Positions 16,545 to 25,086 of a stretch of 39,499 nucleotides of DNA are shown here, piece by piece. Position numbers and translations under genes: made by a program. The notes under the pieces were generated by a model. It made no database searches, had not been told where the DNA came from, and saw nothing but the letters and a program-made list of their open reading frames with translations. Source of the stretch: an uncultured Prevotellaceae bacterium (GTDB lineage Bacteria > Bacteroidota > Bacteroidia > Bacteroidales > Bacteroidaceae); NCBI GenBank assembly GCA_900317305.1, contig ONGG01000029.1, positions 1 to 39,499 on the forward strand. Reading direction: 5' to 3'. Each line of letters opens with the position of its first letter. Position 1 is the first letter of the stretch.

Positions 16545-18449
16545 CTATTTACGGTTCAGGTCTCTCTTCTTGCGCTCCAGCTCCTCGCGTTTGCGCTGCA
16601 TCTCCTGCTGCTGGGCCTGCATGGCCTCCAGGCGGGCTGCCAGACCGGTGGTCTTCTTGGGCTTGCCCTTGTTCTCCTTGAACTTGGCTTCGAGGATGGC
16701 AAGCAACTTCTCGTCGTTGGTGGTCTTGCGCAGGGTGAACATGATGGCGGCGCTGAAGAACAGCGAGACGAAATAGTAGAAGTTGAGGCCGGCGGAGTAG
16801 TCGTTGAAGATGAAGAAGAACATCACGGGCATGAGGAACATCATCCACTGCATATACTTCATCTGCTCGGCCTGCTGACCCACCATCTGGTCGCGCTGCT
16901 GGCGCATGGTCATCAGTGAGTAGAGGATGTTGGCACCGCAGAAAAGGATACAGGTGAGCGAGATGTGGTCGCCAATGGCCCAGTAGTCCTTGCTGAACTC
17001 AACGATGGGGTCGTAGGTCGACAGGTCCTTGATCCAGAGGAAACTCTGGCCACGGAGTTGGATGGCGTTAGGCACGAAGTTGAACATCGCAATCCAGATA
17101 GGCATCTGGATGAGCATTGGCAGACAGCCACCCATCGGGCTCACTCCATACTGTGAGTAGAGTTGCATCATGGCCTGCTGTTTCTGCATCTGGTCCTCGG
17201 GCTTGTCGTATTGCTTGGTGGCCTCGTCGAGTTTGGGCTTCAGCACACGCATCTTGGCCGAGTTGAGATAGGTCTTCTTCACCAGGGGATAGGTGAGCAA
17301 CTTGAGTATCAGCGTGATGATAATCAGTACGATACCCATGTTGAGGCCCAACTTCGTGAGCCAATCGAACACATAGAGGGTGAACCAACGGTTGATGTAG
17401 CGGAAGAGAGGCCAGCCCAGGTATACCAGGCGCTCCATTTTGAGGTCCTTGCCAAAGGTGCTCTCTTTCTCTACAGCCTTCAGCAACTGGAAGTCGTTGG
17501 GACCATAGAAGAACTCCAACTCAGTGGGTGTCTTGCCACTGGGGTCGAAAGCGGTCTCCAAATGGGCCTCGTATTGCTTCAGATACTCTGTCGACTTGTC
17601 AAGGGGAATGCTGGTGAGGCTGCTGTTGGCGGCAAACTCGGTCTTGGCTATCATCATGGCGGTGAAGAACTGGTTCTTGAAGGCCACCCAGTCGAGGGGC
17701 GCTTCAATCTTCTCGTTCACCTTCTCCTTCATCTCGTTCAGATAGTCGGTGCCGGAGTCTTTCTCCTTGTAGGTAAGGGTGGCATAGCGGTTCTCGAAAG
17801 AGTGGCCACGCTCTTGCTGCTTGCAGCGCTCGTTCCACATGATGTCCATCGTGCGGGTCTTGGGCGAGAACAGGCCTTCCATGCCCTCCACATGCATCTT
17901 GAAATGTAGCATGTAGTCCTTGCCCAGCTGATAGTCGAACACTATCTTGCGGCCACCACCGGCATCGGCGGTGAGCACGAGCGTGGAGTCGGTCTGTGCT
18001 GAGGGGGTGAAAAACAGGTCGGCAGAAGAGATGTTGCTTTCCTTGCACTCCAAGTGGTATTCCAATGCCTGGTCCTTGCCTTCGAAAAGTGTCACGTCGG
18101 CAGCACCTTTACGGTCTTTGAAATTCTTGACAACGGCTTTCGTCACAACGCCACCTTTAGTGCTCAGGGTGAGTTCCACTTTCTCGTTCTTCAGCACCAG
18201 GTCGCTGGCTGTGCCGATCAGGGCGTCGTGAAAGAGGGCGGTAGTGTCTTCGCGGGCTTGTGCCAGTGCGGCTTTCTGCTTGGCTGCTTCGGCTTGCTTC
18301 TTCTCGGCAGCCTTCTGCTGCTCGGCTTTCTGTTTCTCCACTTGCTCTTGCTGGGCTTTCAATTCTTCCTCGGTGGGACGGTTATACCAACTGAAGCCTA
18401 TCAGCACGGCGGCTATCAAGACAAAACCGATAATCGTGTTCTTATCCAT
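16545..18449 (-). CDS. yidC: Membrane protein insertase YidC
   Basis: YidC inserts and folds inner-membrane proteins, alone or with SecYEG. The 634-residue product has an N-terminal anchor (residues 6-22) and a Glu/Gln/Lys/Ala coiled segment (about 26-70). A large periplasmic beta domain follows, then the conserved insertase core from about 365 (TKLGLNMGIVLIIITLILKL; MGGCLPMLIQMPIWIAMF). The C-terminus is long and basic (about 600-634, many Arg/Lys), as in Bacteroidetes, where it can contact ribosomes. It is the first gene of the minus-strand run and has a consensus promoter. In many Bacteroidales the gene before yidC is pyrG; here it is not adjacent. Confidence 0.96.
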   Translation of the reverse strand: MDKNTIIGFVLIAAVLIGFSWYNRPTEEELKAQQEQVEKQKAEQQKAAEKKQAEAAKQKAALAQAREDTTALFHDALIGTASDLVLKNEKVELTLSTKGGVVTKAVVKNFKDRKGAADVTLFEGKDQALEYHLECKESNISSADLFFTPSAQTDSTLVLTADAGGGRKIVFDYQLGKDYMLHFKMHVEGMEGLFSPKTRTMDIMWNERCKQQERGHSFENRYATLTYKEKDSGTDYLNEMKEKVNEKIEAPLDWVAFKNQFFTAMMIAKTEFAANSSLTSIPLDKSTEYLKQYEAHLETAFDPSGKTPTELEFFYGPNDFQLLKAVEKESTFGKDLKMERLVYLGWPLFRYINRWFTLYVFDWLTKLGLNMGIVLIIITLILKLLTYPLVKKTYLNSAKMRVLKPKLDEATKQYDKPEDQMQKQQAMMQLYSQYGVSPMGGCLPMLIQMPIWIAMFNFVPNAIQLRGQSFLWIKDLSTYDPIVEFSKDYWAIGDHISLTCILFCGANILYSLMTMRQQRDQMVGQQAEQMKYMQWMMFLMPVMFFFIFNDYSAGLNFYYFVSLFFSAAIMFTLRKTTNDEKLLAILEAKFKENKGKPKKTTGLAARLEAMQAQQQEMQRKREELERKKRDLNRK

Positions 18450-18504
18450 TGATGTTTTATGGTTGATGTAATTCTTTTAAACTACTTATTATTAATTCGA
18501 ACTG

Positions 18505-18536
18505 CAAAATTACATCTTTTTTACGACATGCACAAA
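18505..18536 (-). promoter_or_regulatory. Promoter of yidC
   Basis: On the minus strand TTTG (18533-18536), 20 bases, TAATTTTG (18505-18512), an exact consensus match. The predicted leader is about 50 nt. Confidence 0.75.
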
Positions 18537-18635
18537 TACTCCTCTCTAAAAAACAATAAAAAGGATTTTTTGCCATTCAAAGGACGTTTTGCTTTTTTTC
18601 TAATCCAAATCAGCGCACATTTCATTTTTCTTTAT

Positions 18636-18643
18636 TATTTTTG
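18636..18643 (+). promoter_or_regulatory. -7 box of the DUF3078 gene
   Basis: TATTTTTG fits TAnnTTTG. It overlaps a TTG at 18641 that would give a longer reading frame, so that upstream start is unlikely and the ATG at 18671 is preferred. Confidence 0.6.
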
Positions 18644-18670
18644 CAAAAATTATCATCAATACTATCGCTT

Positions 18671-19975
18671 ATGAGACACGTTTTAACATTGGCAATTGCG
18701 CTCTGCTCCATTGGTGTCAGTGCGCAAAATAACGGGAATTCCAGTCGGTATATTGAGTATCAGGAATACCAAATCAACAAAAACTATTCTGACTCGCTGG
18801 TCGCTTTCCAACAGCAACAGAAGACGGATGAGACAGAGGCCGGCGACGAGGTGACGGACGGCAGGCTCTACCCGCTCTTCGCACCATTCACTTTTTATCA
18901 CACACCAGCCAGGAAGGCGCTTCGGCTGAGCAACCGAAACACCGGGGTTGACCCCGTGACCGACGAGGTGGACCTGACTTTGCTCTCCATGTATCTCAAA
19001 CGGCCCGACCTTGTGGTGAACAGCGAGAGCCAACTCAGCCGTATCGGTGGCGTGAGCAGCGACATCGTTGTTCCCATCCAGCAGGATGCCGAACTCGTGG
19101 AGATAGAGAATCCGGAGTTTGTCGACCAAGTCACCGACTCGGTGGTGGCGCCAGTGGTGACCAAGCCCAATTTCTGGACCATCAAGGGCGACTATTTCCT
19201 CCAGGCCTTGCAGAGTTATATCTCCGGCAACTGGTACAAGGGTGGCGAGAGCAACTACTCGGTGCTGGGAAGCATCACCATGGAGGCCAACTACAATAAC
19301 AAGCAGAAGGTGAAATGGGATAACAAACTGGAGATGAAACTGGGCTTCCTTACCTCGAAGAGCGATAGCGTGCACTCGTTCAAGGCTTCAGAAGACCTGC
19401 TCCGACTCACCAGCAAACTGGGACTTCAGGCTTCCAAGAGATGGTACTATACCTTGCAACTCATGGCCGCCACACAGTTCACCCGCGGCTTCAAGAGCAA
19501 CGATCGCCGGATCTACTCCGATTTCATGTCGCCTTTCAATCTCAACATCTCTCTCGGTATGGACTACTCCGTGGAGGCTTGGGATAAGAAACTCACGGGT
19601 AACATACACCTCGCACCCTTCGCCTACAATATGAAATTCGTAGACCGTAGGTGGTTCGATAACGATTGGATGCCCAAAAGATATGGTATAGACGCCGACA
19701 AGCATGTGCTCCATGACTTCGGTCCAAACTTCACTGTAGACCTGAAGTGGGCCATTGCCGAGAACATCTCATACCAGACCCGTATGTATGGATTCTCCTC
19801 GTTCAAGCGAGTGGAGTGGGAGTGGGAGAACACCTTCACCTTCCAGTTCAACAAGTATATCTCCACCAAGCTCTTCGTCTACCCAAGATTCGACGACAGC
19901 ACGGTGCGCGACGACCATCATGGATACTTCCAGTTCCAGGAGTTCATGTCGATCGGTTTCAATTATTCGTTCTAG
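18671..19975 (+). CDS. DUF3078 outer-membrane protein
   Basis: A 434-residue exported protein with a signal peptide (RHVLTLAIALCSIGVSAQ). A variable charged N-terminal region extends to about 165. The rest is a Tyr/Trp-rich beta-barrel-like domain containing FWTIKGDYFLQALQSYISGN and WYKGGESNYSVLGSITMEAN, then regular amphipathic strands ending in an aromatic residue (SIGFNYSF), as expected for BAM substrates. This matches DUF3078 of Bacteroidetes. The function is unknown. The start at 18671 is chosen because the promoter overlaps longer versions. A strong terminator follows. Confidence 0.85.
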   Translation: MRHVLTLAIALCSIGVSAQNNGNSSRYIEYQEYQINKNYSDSLVAFQQQQKTDETEAGDEVTDGRLYPLFAPFTFYHTPARKALRLSNRNTGVDPVTDEVDLTLLSMYLKRPDLVVNSESQLSRIGGVSSDIVVPIQQDAELVEIENPEFVDQVTDSVVAPVVTKPNFWTIKGDYFLQALQSYISGNWYKGGESNYSVLGSITMEANYNNKQKVKWDNKLEMKLGFLTSKSDSVHSFKASEDLLRLTSKLGLQASKRWYYTLQLMAATQFTRGFKSNDRRIYSDFMSPFNLNISLGMDYSVEAWDKKLTGNIHLAPFAYNMKFVDRRWFDNDWMPKRYGIDADKHVLHDFGPNFTVDLKWAIAENISYQTRMYGFSSFKRVEWEWENTFTFQFNKYISTKLFVYPRFDDSTVRDDHHGYFQFQEFMSIGFNYSF

Positions 19976-20004
19976 AACCCCCTGACTTTATGAGCGTATA
20001 ATAA

Positions 20005-20033
20005 AACAGCGGATGGACGGGCCATCCGCTGTT
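20005..20033. terminator. Bidirectional terminator
   Basis: AACAGCGGATGG (20005-20016) pairs with CCATCCGCTGTT (20022-20033), 12 bp with a 5-base loop. It is A-rich on the left and T-rich on the right. It lies between the convergent DUF3078 and DUF1573 genes and can serve both. Confidence 0.85.
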
Positions 20034-20083
20034 ATTGGTTATTGACTTTTCTTGTGAGGTATCCTCAACGAGAAAGACAAGGG

Positions 20084-20470
20084 TTATTCTTCTGTCATGT
20101 CGCCTTCCACATAAAGACGGGTCATCTCCACCGAACCATTGGTGCGCACGGTGATGCTCTTCTTGAAGTGGCCGGGAATCTTGCCAGCACCATTATAGGT
20201 CACCTTGATGGTGCCTTTGGCGCCGGGAGCAATCGGGGTCTTGGTGTACTGGGGCACCGTGCATCCGCAACTGGCCACGGCCTGGTTGATGACCAGTGGG
20301 GCGTCGCCAGCATTGGTGAAGGAGAATGTACATTCCTGCACGGGGTTCTTCTCCGAGAACGTGCCGAAATTATGGGTTGTCTTGTCAAACTTGATCTGGG
20401 CTTGACTCTGGGCTGATGCAAAACCGAAAGTGCAGAGCATCAACAATGTAAGTAAAATAGTTTTGCGCAT
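20084..20470 (-). CDS. DUF1573 exported protein
   Basis: A 128-residue exported protein. The signal peptide (TILLTLLMLCTFGFASAQ) is followed by a single Ig-like beta-sandwich of the DUF1573 family. Its hallmarks are FDKTTHNFGTFSE, FTNAGDAPLVI, the conserved Cys pair in ASCGCTVP, and APGAKGTIKVTYN. The domain is widespread in Bacteroidetes and related to ASH/MSP-like domains, with no defined activity. The start at 20470 gives a clean signal peptide. A -7 box about 90 bases upstream suggests an independent transcript. Confidence 0.9.
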   Translation of the reverse strand: MRKTILLTLLMLCTFGFASAQSQAQIKFDKTTHNFGTFSEKNPVQECTFSFTNAGDAPLVINQAVASCGCTVPQYTKTPIAPGAKGTIKVTYNGAGKIPGHFKKSITVRTNGSVEMTRLYVEGDMTEE

Positions 20471-20557
20471 ATCTTTAGTCGTTTTTGTTCGTTAATACTA
20501 TGGTTGTGTGGGCATGGCCTGTGAACTTCATTCCACAAACAGCATGCCATCTGCTTG

Positions 20558-20565
20558 CAAAAATA
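20558..20565 (-). promoter_or_regulatory. -7 box of the DUF1573 gene
   Basis: TATTTTTG on the minus strand. It predicts a leader of about 80 nt. No exact -33 partner is visible. Confidence 0.5.
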
Positions 20566-20692
20566 ACAATTTTATGCGACAACAATCAGATTGACCGCTT
20601 TTATTGGAATAATTTAACAAAAGTTGTCATCACTTTGGATTTTGTGACACAAAACAACATCGGTGGTGAGTATGGGCGACTGGAGATAAAAA

Positions 20693-20718
20693 TCGTGGAC
20701 ATGAAGTCATGCCCACGA
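20693..20718 (-). terminator. Terminator of the SH3-like gene
   Basis: On the minus strand TCGTGGGCATGA..TCATGTCCACGA (20718-20693) folds with one internal mismatch and runs straight into TTTTTAT. It lies 37 bases past the stop of the SH3-like gene. The rest of 20471-20754 shows no gene. Confidence 0.8.
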
Positions 20719-20754
20719 AGTGTGATTGTAGATATGATGTGGTGATCTCGTGAC

Positions 20755-21261
20755 TTATTGCACATATCCATACGAGTCGGATACCCACAGCACACGGTTG
20801 TTGTATTTCACCTTCAGCCATGAGCCATTGTAGCCCAGATAGAGAAGGCGCTGGCCACGGTTGAACCGTACTCCACTATCGGCGCCTGCCGGGGAGGTGC
20901 GGCCTATCACGCGGTTGCCGGTTATCACTACATAGTCGTTCTTCACTGGGGCGGCAGTGGTGGTCTGCTTCACAGGAGTGGCATAACTCGACGACACCCA
21001 GCGCACTCCATTGCCATATTTCACTTTGTACCACGAGCCATCCATGCCGTAGCAGGTCAGGCGCTGGCCCTTCTTGAAACGCACACCCGTGTCGTAGCCG
21101 GCAGGACCGTCACGGCCAATGACGTTGTTACCGGTAATCACAATGGTGTAGACCCCATTGATTTCCAATATTTCGTCGGTATTGGTGATTTCGGTTGCTG
21201 ATGCTGTGAAGGTGGCACAGAATAGCAAGATTAGCGTGGTGATAATTGATTTTAGTCTCAT
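20755..21261 (-). CDS. Exported protein with two SH3-like repeats
   Basis: A 168-residue exported protein. The signal peptide (SIITTLILLFCATFTASA) is followed by two copies of a ~60-residue bacterial SH3-like module. They share VIGR..PAG.D.GVRF..GQRL, then W.KVKY.N.V.WVS, at about residues 45-92 and 112-160, joined by a Thr/Ala linker. SH3b-type domains often bind cell-wall peptides, but no hydrolase domain is present, so a binding or sensing role is inferred. The ATG at 21261 is chosen because it gives a standard signal peptide; an ATG at 21285 would add 8 polar residues. It has its own promoter and terminator. Confidence 0.8.
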   Translation of the reverse strand: MRLKSIITTLILLFCATFTASATEITNTDEILEINGVYTIVITGNNVIGRDGPAGYDTGVRFKKGQRLTCYGMDGSWYKVKYGNGVRWVSSSYATPVKQTTTAAPVKNDYVVITGNRVIGRTSPAGADSGVRFNRGQRLLYLGYNGSWLKVKYNNRVLWVSDSYGYVQ

Positions 21262-21326
21262 GTGTTTTGATTTTTGGTTCAACAATATTATCTCACTAGA
21301 TAAATGGAATACCCATTTTACTCACG

Positions 21327-21334
21327 CAAAGATA
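21327..21334 (-). promoter_or_regulatory. -7 box of the SH3-like gene
   Basis: TATCTTTG on the minus strand, about 65 bases before the chosen start. A small AAATGG/CCATTT hairpin lies in the leader (about 21303-21319). Confidence 0.6.
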
Positions 21335-21514
21335 GAAAAAACATTTATTCATTTCGTTTAATTTTGGTTAAAAGAGGTTAATTCGGCGTGGGCGGGATGA
21401 AAAACGGGCCATCTGATTGTTGAAGAATCTTATACAGCCAGGATAGTAAGTGATGTTTTTGCTTGGCCGACAGATTTTTGAGGGCAAACATTTCCTGATT
21501 ACATGGATTATTTG

Positions 21515-21574
21515 TAATTTTGCAGCCGAAATATAAAAGGTATACTATAGTCGCGGTGCGAAGTTATTGCACCG
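21515..21574 (+). promoter_or_regulatory. typA promoter and leader hairpin
   Basis: TAATTTTG (21515-21522) is the -7 box. The leader then holds a 6-bp hairpin, CGGTGC (21554-21559) and GCACCG (21569-21574), about 20 bases before the start codon. The rest of 21335-21514 between the divergent promoters shows nothing recognisable. Confidence 0.6.
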
Positions 21575-21593
21575 ACATTTTAAGGTAAACAAA

Positions 21594-23396
21594 ATGCAAG
21601 ATATCAGAAACATCGCCATCATTGCCCACGTCGACCACGGAAAGACCACACTCGTCGACAAGATGATGTTGGCAGGAAATCTTTTCCGCGAAGGAAAAGA
21701 TATGGGCAATCAAGTGCTCGACAGCAATGACCTGGAGAGAGAACGTGGGATAACAATTCTTTCGAAAAACGTGTCAATCAACTACAAAGGAGTGAAAATC
21801 AACATCATCGACACTCCGGGACACTCCGACTTCGGTGGCGAGGTGGAGCGCGTGCTCAATATGGCCGACGGATGCCTACTGCTCGTCGATGCCTTCGAGG
21901 GTCCGATGCCTCAGACCCGTTTCGTGCTCCAGAAAGCGCTCCAGATAGGACTCAAACCCATCGTGGTGGTAAACAAGGTCGACAAGCCCAACTGCCGCCC
22001 CGAGGAGGTCTACGAGATGGTCTTCGACCTGATGTTCTCGCTCAATGCCACCGAAGACCAACTGGATTTCCCCGTGGTCTATGGCAGTGCCAAGAACGGA
22101 TGGATGGGCGAGGACTACAACACTCCCACGGGCGATATCACCTATCTGCTCGACAAAATCATCGAGGTGATTCCTGCTCCTCAGTTCCTGGAGGGCACGC
22201 CACAGATGCTCATCACCTCGCTCGACTACTCCAACTACACGGGGCGTATCGCTGTGGGGCGTGTGCACAGGGGCACGCTCACCGAGGGCATGAACATCAG
22301 CATCGCCCATCGCGACGGCAATATAGAGAAGACCAAAATCAAGGAACTGCATACTTTCGAGGGCATGGGACATGCCCGCACCAAGGAAGTGGGAAGTGGT
22401 GACATCTGCGCCATCATCGGTCTCGAGAAATTCGAGATAGGTGACACCATCTGCGACTTCGATAACCCGGAGCCACTCCCACCCATCTCCATCGACGAGC
22501 CTACCATGAGCATGCTGTTCACCATCAACGACTCGCCGTTCTTTGGCCGCGAGGGCAAATGGTGCACCTCGCGGCATATCAACGACCGTCTGCAAAAGGA
22601 ATTGGAGAAGAACCTTGCCCTCAAGGTGGAGGAATTCGACGGTAATACCGACCGATGGATTGTGAGCGGCCGTGGCGTGCTCCATCTCTCCGTGCTTATC
22701 GAGACCATGCGCCGTGAGGGCTATGAACTGCAGGTGGGCCAGCCTCAAGTCATCTACAAGGAGATTGATGGCGTGAGATGCGAGCCGATAGAGGAACTCA
22801 CCATCAACGTGCCCGAGGAGTCGTCGAGCAAGATGATCGATATGGTGACCCGGCGAAAGGGTGAGGTGACCTCAATGGAAACCCAGGGCGACAGAGTGAA
22901 CATCGAGTTCGACATTCCTTCAAGAGGTATCATCGGCCTGCGCACCAATGTGCTCACTGCCAGTCAGGGCGAGGCCATCATGGCACACCGGTTCAAGGAG
23001 TACCAGCCTTACAAGGGTGAGATTTCCCGACGCGTGAACGGTTCGATGATTGCCATGGAAACGGGCACTGCCTTTGCTTACTCGATAGACAAGCTGCAAG
23101 ACCGCGGCAAGTTCTTTATCGATCCGGGCGAGGAGGTGTATGCCGGACAGGTAGTGGGAGAGCACGTGCACGACAACGACTTGGTAATCAACGTGACCAA
23201 GGCCAAACAACTCACCAATGTGAGAGCCAGCGGCAGCGACGAGAAGGCGCGCATCATCCCCAAGGTGGTGATGAGCCTGGAGGAGTGCCTGGAGTATATC
23301 AAGGGCGATGAACTCGTCGAGGTGACACCAAAGAACATACGCATGCGTAAGTCCATCCTCGACCATAACGACCGCAAACGCAGCCAGAAAGAATAG
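21594..23396 (+). CDS. typA: Translational GTPase TypA/BipA
   Basis: TypA is a ribosome-associated GTPase related to EF-G, involved in ribosome assembly and stress adaptation. The 600-residue protein begins with the G1 motif AHVDHGKTT (residues 11-19). Other GTPase motifs follow: [11 protein letters not shown] (switch I), [14 protein letters not shown] (G3) and NKVDK (G4). Domain II, the EF-G-like domains and the family-specific C-terminus are all present ([33 protein letters not shown]). The ATG at 21594 gives the standard N-terminus; an upstream TTG at 21567 is less likely. A terminator follows. Confidence 0.97.
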   Translation: MQDIRNIAIIAHVDHGKTTLVDKMMLAGNLFREGKDMGNQVLDSNDLERERGITILSKNVSINYKGVKINIIDTPGHSDFGGEVERVLNMADGCLLLVDAFEGPMPQTRFVLQKALQIGLKPIVVVNKVDKPNCRPEEVYEMVFDLMFSLNATEDQLDFPVVYGSAKNGWMGEDYNTPTGDITYLLDKIIEVIPAPQFLEGTPQMLITSLDYSNYTGRIAVGRVHRGTLTEGMNISIAHRDGNIEKTKIKELHTFEGMGHARTKEVGSGDICAIIGLEKFEIGDTICDFDNPEPLPPISIDEPTMSMLFTINDSPFFGREGKWCTSRHINDRLQKELEKNLALKVEEFDGNTDRWIVSGRGVLHLSVLIETMRREGYELQVGQPQVIYKEIDGVRCEPIEELTINVPEESSSKMIDMVTRRKGEVTSMETQGDRVNIEFDIPSRGIIGLRTNVLTASQGEAIMAHRFKEYQPYKGEISRRVNGSMIAMETGTAFAYSIDKLQDRGKFFIDPGEEVYAGQVVGEHVHDNDLVINVTKAKQLTNVRASGSDEKARIIPKVVMSLEECLEYIKGDELVEVTPKNIRMRKSILDHNDRKRSQKE

Positions 23397-23458
23397 GGAT
23401 GGTGGCGCGCCGTCAATGGCGCTCGCCTCTATCCGTTCTGAGAATCAACCTTATTTTC

Positions 23459-23495
23459 CTCGCCGAAGTCAAGCGCCTCGGCGAGGATTTTTTTG
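23459..23495. terminator. typA terminator
   Basis: CCTCGCCGA (23459-23467) pairs with TCGGCGAGG (23479-23487), 9 bp, followed by ATTTTTTTG. It lies about 60 bases after the typA stop and before the convergent mtnN. Confidence 0.88.
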
Positions 23496-23537
23496 ATGCA
23501 GAAGGTGGATACAAATCTGTGGCCCTTCCTCACTGCA

Positions 23538-24221
23538 TTATAATGACTCGATAAACGACCGGGTCACCTCGAACGAGCCATTGGCCATGCGGCTCCAGAA
23601 GTCGAAATATTGCGATGCCTTATGGTCGCTTAGGGGCACATCGCTGATGATGCGGAACGACAGGTAGGGCACATGGTAGGTGTAGCACACCTGGGCGATG
23701 GCGCAGCTCTCCATGTCGACGGCTTTGGCCTGGGGGAAATGCGACAAGATGTCGCGCATCTTCTCGCGGCTGTCCACAAACCAGTCGCCGCTCACCATCA
23801 GACCGCCATGAATCTTCGTCTCACAATTCAGCGAGAGGGCTTTTTGAACGAGGGTATCGTCGGCAGGGAACGTGGCGGGCATACCTACAAATTGGCCGTA
23901 AGCCACTTCGCTGCCACAATACACGTCGTGATAGGTATAATGGGTGCCCACCACCACGTCGGTGACGTTAAGGGCCACGTCGGCACCACCGGCACAGCCT
24001 GTCGATAAAATCAGGTCGGGATGGTAGGTGAGCAGCATCTCGGTGGCTCCCGACGAGGCATTCACCTTGCCGATGCCACATTGCTGCATCACTACTTCGT
24101 GCTTGCCTATCTTCCCCGTGTGGAAAATGCGGCCATTTTGAGTGGTCTCTTGTGGGTCGGTCAACAATTGCCGCAGTTGCGACAATTCTTTCTCCATGGC
24201 GATGATGATTCCTATTCTCAT
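23538..24221 (-). CDS. mtnN: 5'-methylthioadenosine/S-adenosylhomocysteine nucleosidase
   Basis: This cytosolic enzyme splits adenine from methylthioadenosine and S-adenosylhomocysteine, recycling products of S-adenosylmethionine use. The 227-residue protein has the Pfs/MtnN pattern: N-terminal MRIGIIIAMEKEL, CGIGKVNASSGATEML, STGCAGGADVALNVTDVVVG, the substrate-binding VDMESCAIAQVCY and the catalytic-Asp segment ISDVPLSDH. The start at 24221 lies only about 13 bases after the predicted transcription start. Longer readings translate the promoter palindrome and are rejected. It is transcribed from the perfect-palindrome promoter element at 24241-24301. Confidence 0.93.
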   Translation of the reverse strand: MRIGIIIAMEKELSQLRQLLTDPQETTQNGRIFHTGKIGKHEVVMQQCGIGKVNASSGATEMLLTYHPDLILSTGCAGGADVALNVTDVVVGTHYTYHDVYCGSEVAYGQFVGMPATFPADDTLVQKALSLNCETKIHGGLMVSGDWFVDSREKMRDILSHFPQAKAVDMESCAIAQVCYTYHVPYLSFRIISDVPLSDHKASQYFDFWSRMANGSFEVTRSFIESL

Positions 24222-24240
24222 ACCTTTCTCTTTTTTCCTG

Positions 24241-24321
24241 CAAAGATAGTGAAAGCCGAGCGCAACGCAAAACAAAATACGCAGTTTTTGTTTTGCGTTG
24301 CCGAGGCGCATCCTACCTTAT
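24241..24321 (-). promoter_or_regulatory. Palindromic promoter element, copy 1 (mtnN)
   Basis: The perfect 16-bp inverted arms GCAACGCAAAACAAAA (24262-24277) and TTTTGTTTTGCGTTGC (24286-24301) flank an 8-base spacer. On the minus strand the inner TTTTG is followed after 19 bases by TATCTTTG (24248-24241), the mtnN -7 box, so the palindrome overlaps the -33 region. The opposite side carries the degenerate TACCTTAT at 24314-24321. Confidence 0.8.
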
Positions 24322-24854
24322 ATTGTTAAACCCACATGCAAGCCTATCGACGGACCGATGTTGGGACCAACGAAGATGTTCGACTTTCCCCATAGTCTCA
24401 GTGCTATGCCAGGCTGCCAACTAAACAACAGTTTCACACTGCCTTTGTCGGGCACGTCGGGGTGGACTTCCGTGGCCTTGTAGACGTATCTTCCTCCCAA
24501 CATCAAGTCGCTGTAGAGCGAGATGCGCCGGTTCTTGCTGAGCGGTATGTAATAACGGTGGTAGGCGAAGAACCTGAAATGATAGTCATCGGCTGGCACC
24601 GCATCGTAGTATTTGGTTCCCAGTCCCACACCTGCGCCTACTACATGGTTGGGCGTGAGCCTCACTCCCCCGGTGATATCTGTCCACTTATATGCCACTT
24701 GCACGCCACCCCTGACGGTGAACTCGCCCTTCCACTCGCTGTAGCCGCTTGTGTTCTGCGGCGAATAGAGGTTAAGGGAATCGGGACTGGCGCCCCAGGC
24801 GTTGCATGAGAGGCACGACATGAATGCCAAAAGAGTAGTTAAGTTCGTTTTCAT
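24318..24854 (-). CDS. Small outer-membrane beta-barrel protein
   Basis: A 178-residue exported protein of no recognised named family. The signal peptide (LTTLLAFMSCLSCNAWGA) is followed by alternating amphipathic strands rich in Gly, Tyr and aromatic residues: VRGGVQVAYKWTDITGGV, HFRFFAYHRYYIPL and SLYSDLMLGGRYVYKAT. The C-terminus is glycine-rich (NIGPSIGLHVGLTI). Size and pattern suit a small 8-stranded barrel. The ATG at 24854 is chosen because it starts a clean signal peptide; the upstream 25 codons look non-coding. The gene is flanked by copy 1 of the palindromic element at its 3' end and copies 2 and 3 at its 5' side. Confidence 0.7.
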   Translation of the reverse strand: MKTNLTTLLAFMSCLSCNAWGASPDSLNLYSPQNTSGYSEWKGEFTVRGGVQVAYKWTDITGGVRLTPNHVVGAGVGLGTKYYDAVPADDYHFRFFAYHRYYIPLSKNRRISLYSDLMLGGRYVYKATEVHPDVPDKGSVKLLFSWQPGIALRLWGKSNIFVGPNIGPSIGLHVGLTI

Positions 24855-24947
24855 TGTATTTATGTTTTTAATGTATGGTTTTTTCAGTTCTTCATCAACA
24901 TAAATTCCGGCCGATATGGAGACTTGCATACGTTAACATATTTTAAA

Positions 24948-24955
24948 CAAAAATA
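24948..24955 (-). promoter_or_regulatory. Possible -7 box of the small barrel gene
   Basis: TATTTTTG on the minus strand about 95 bases before the start. There is no good -33 partner, so support is modest. Confidence 0.4.
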
Positions 24956-24998
24956 AGATGATTGGCTTTTGGCCTCACCATCAAGTTGCACCAAAAGA

Positions 24999-25075
24999 GA
25001 TATGCTCTTTTGCGGGAATGCAAACAAAAAACTTCGTATTTTGTTTGGTATTCCGCTCGCCTTGCACTACCTTTG
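24999..25075 (+). promoter_or_regulatory. Palindromic promoter element, copy 2
   Basis: Arms at about 25015-25029 and 25039-25054 (TTTTGTTTGGTATTCC) are inverted with one or two differences. TTTG (25044-25047), 20 bases, TACCTTTG (25068-25075) is a full consensus promoter pointing at ilvE. It is almost identical to copy 3 over 56 bases (25021-25076). Confidence 0.8.
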
Positions 25076-25086
25076 CCATTGTATAG

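Noticed and set aside
20485-20821. Small frames on both strands between the DUF1573 and SH3-like genes
   Set aside because: The region contains a promoter and a terminator that explain it; the frames lack start context and recognisable sequence.
24222-24311. N-terminal extension of mtnN
   Set aside because: The extra 30 codons translate the palindromic promoter element. A similar peptide appears from the copies before ilvE, so it is promoter DNA, not protein.
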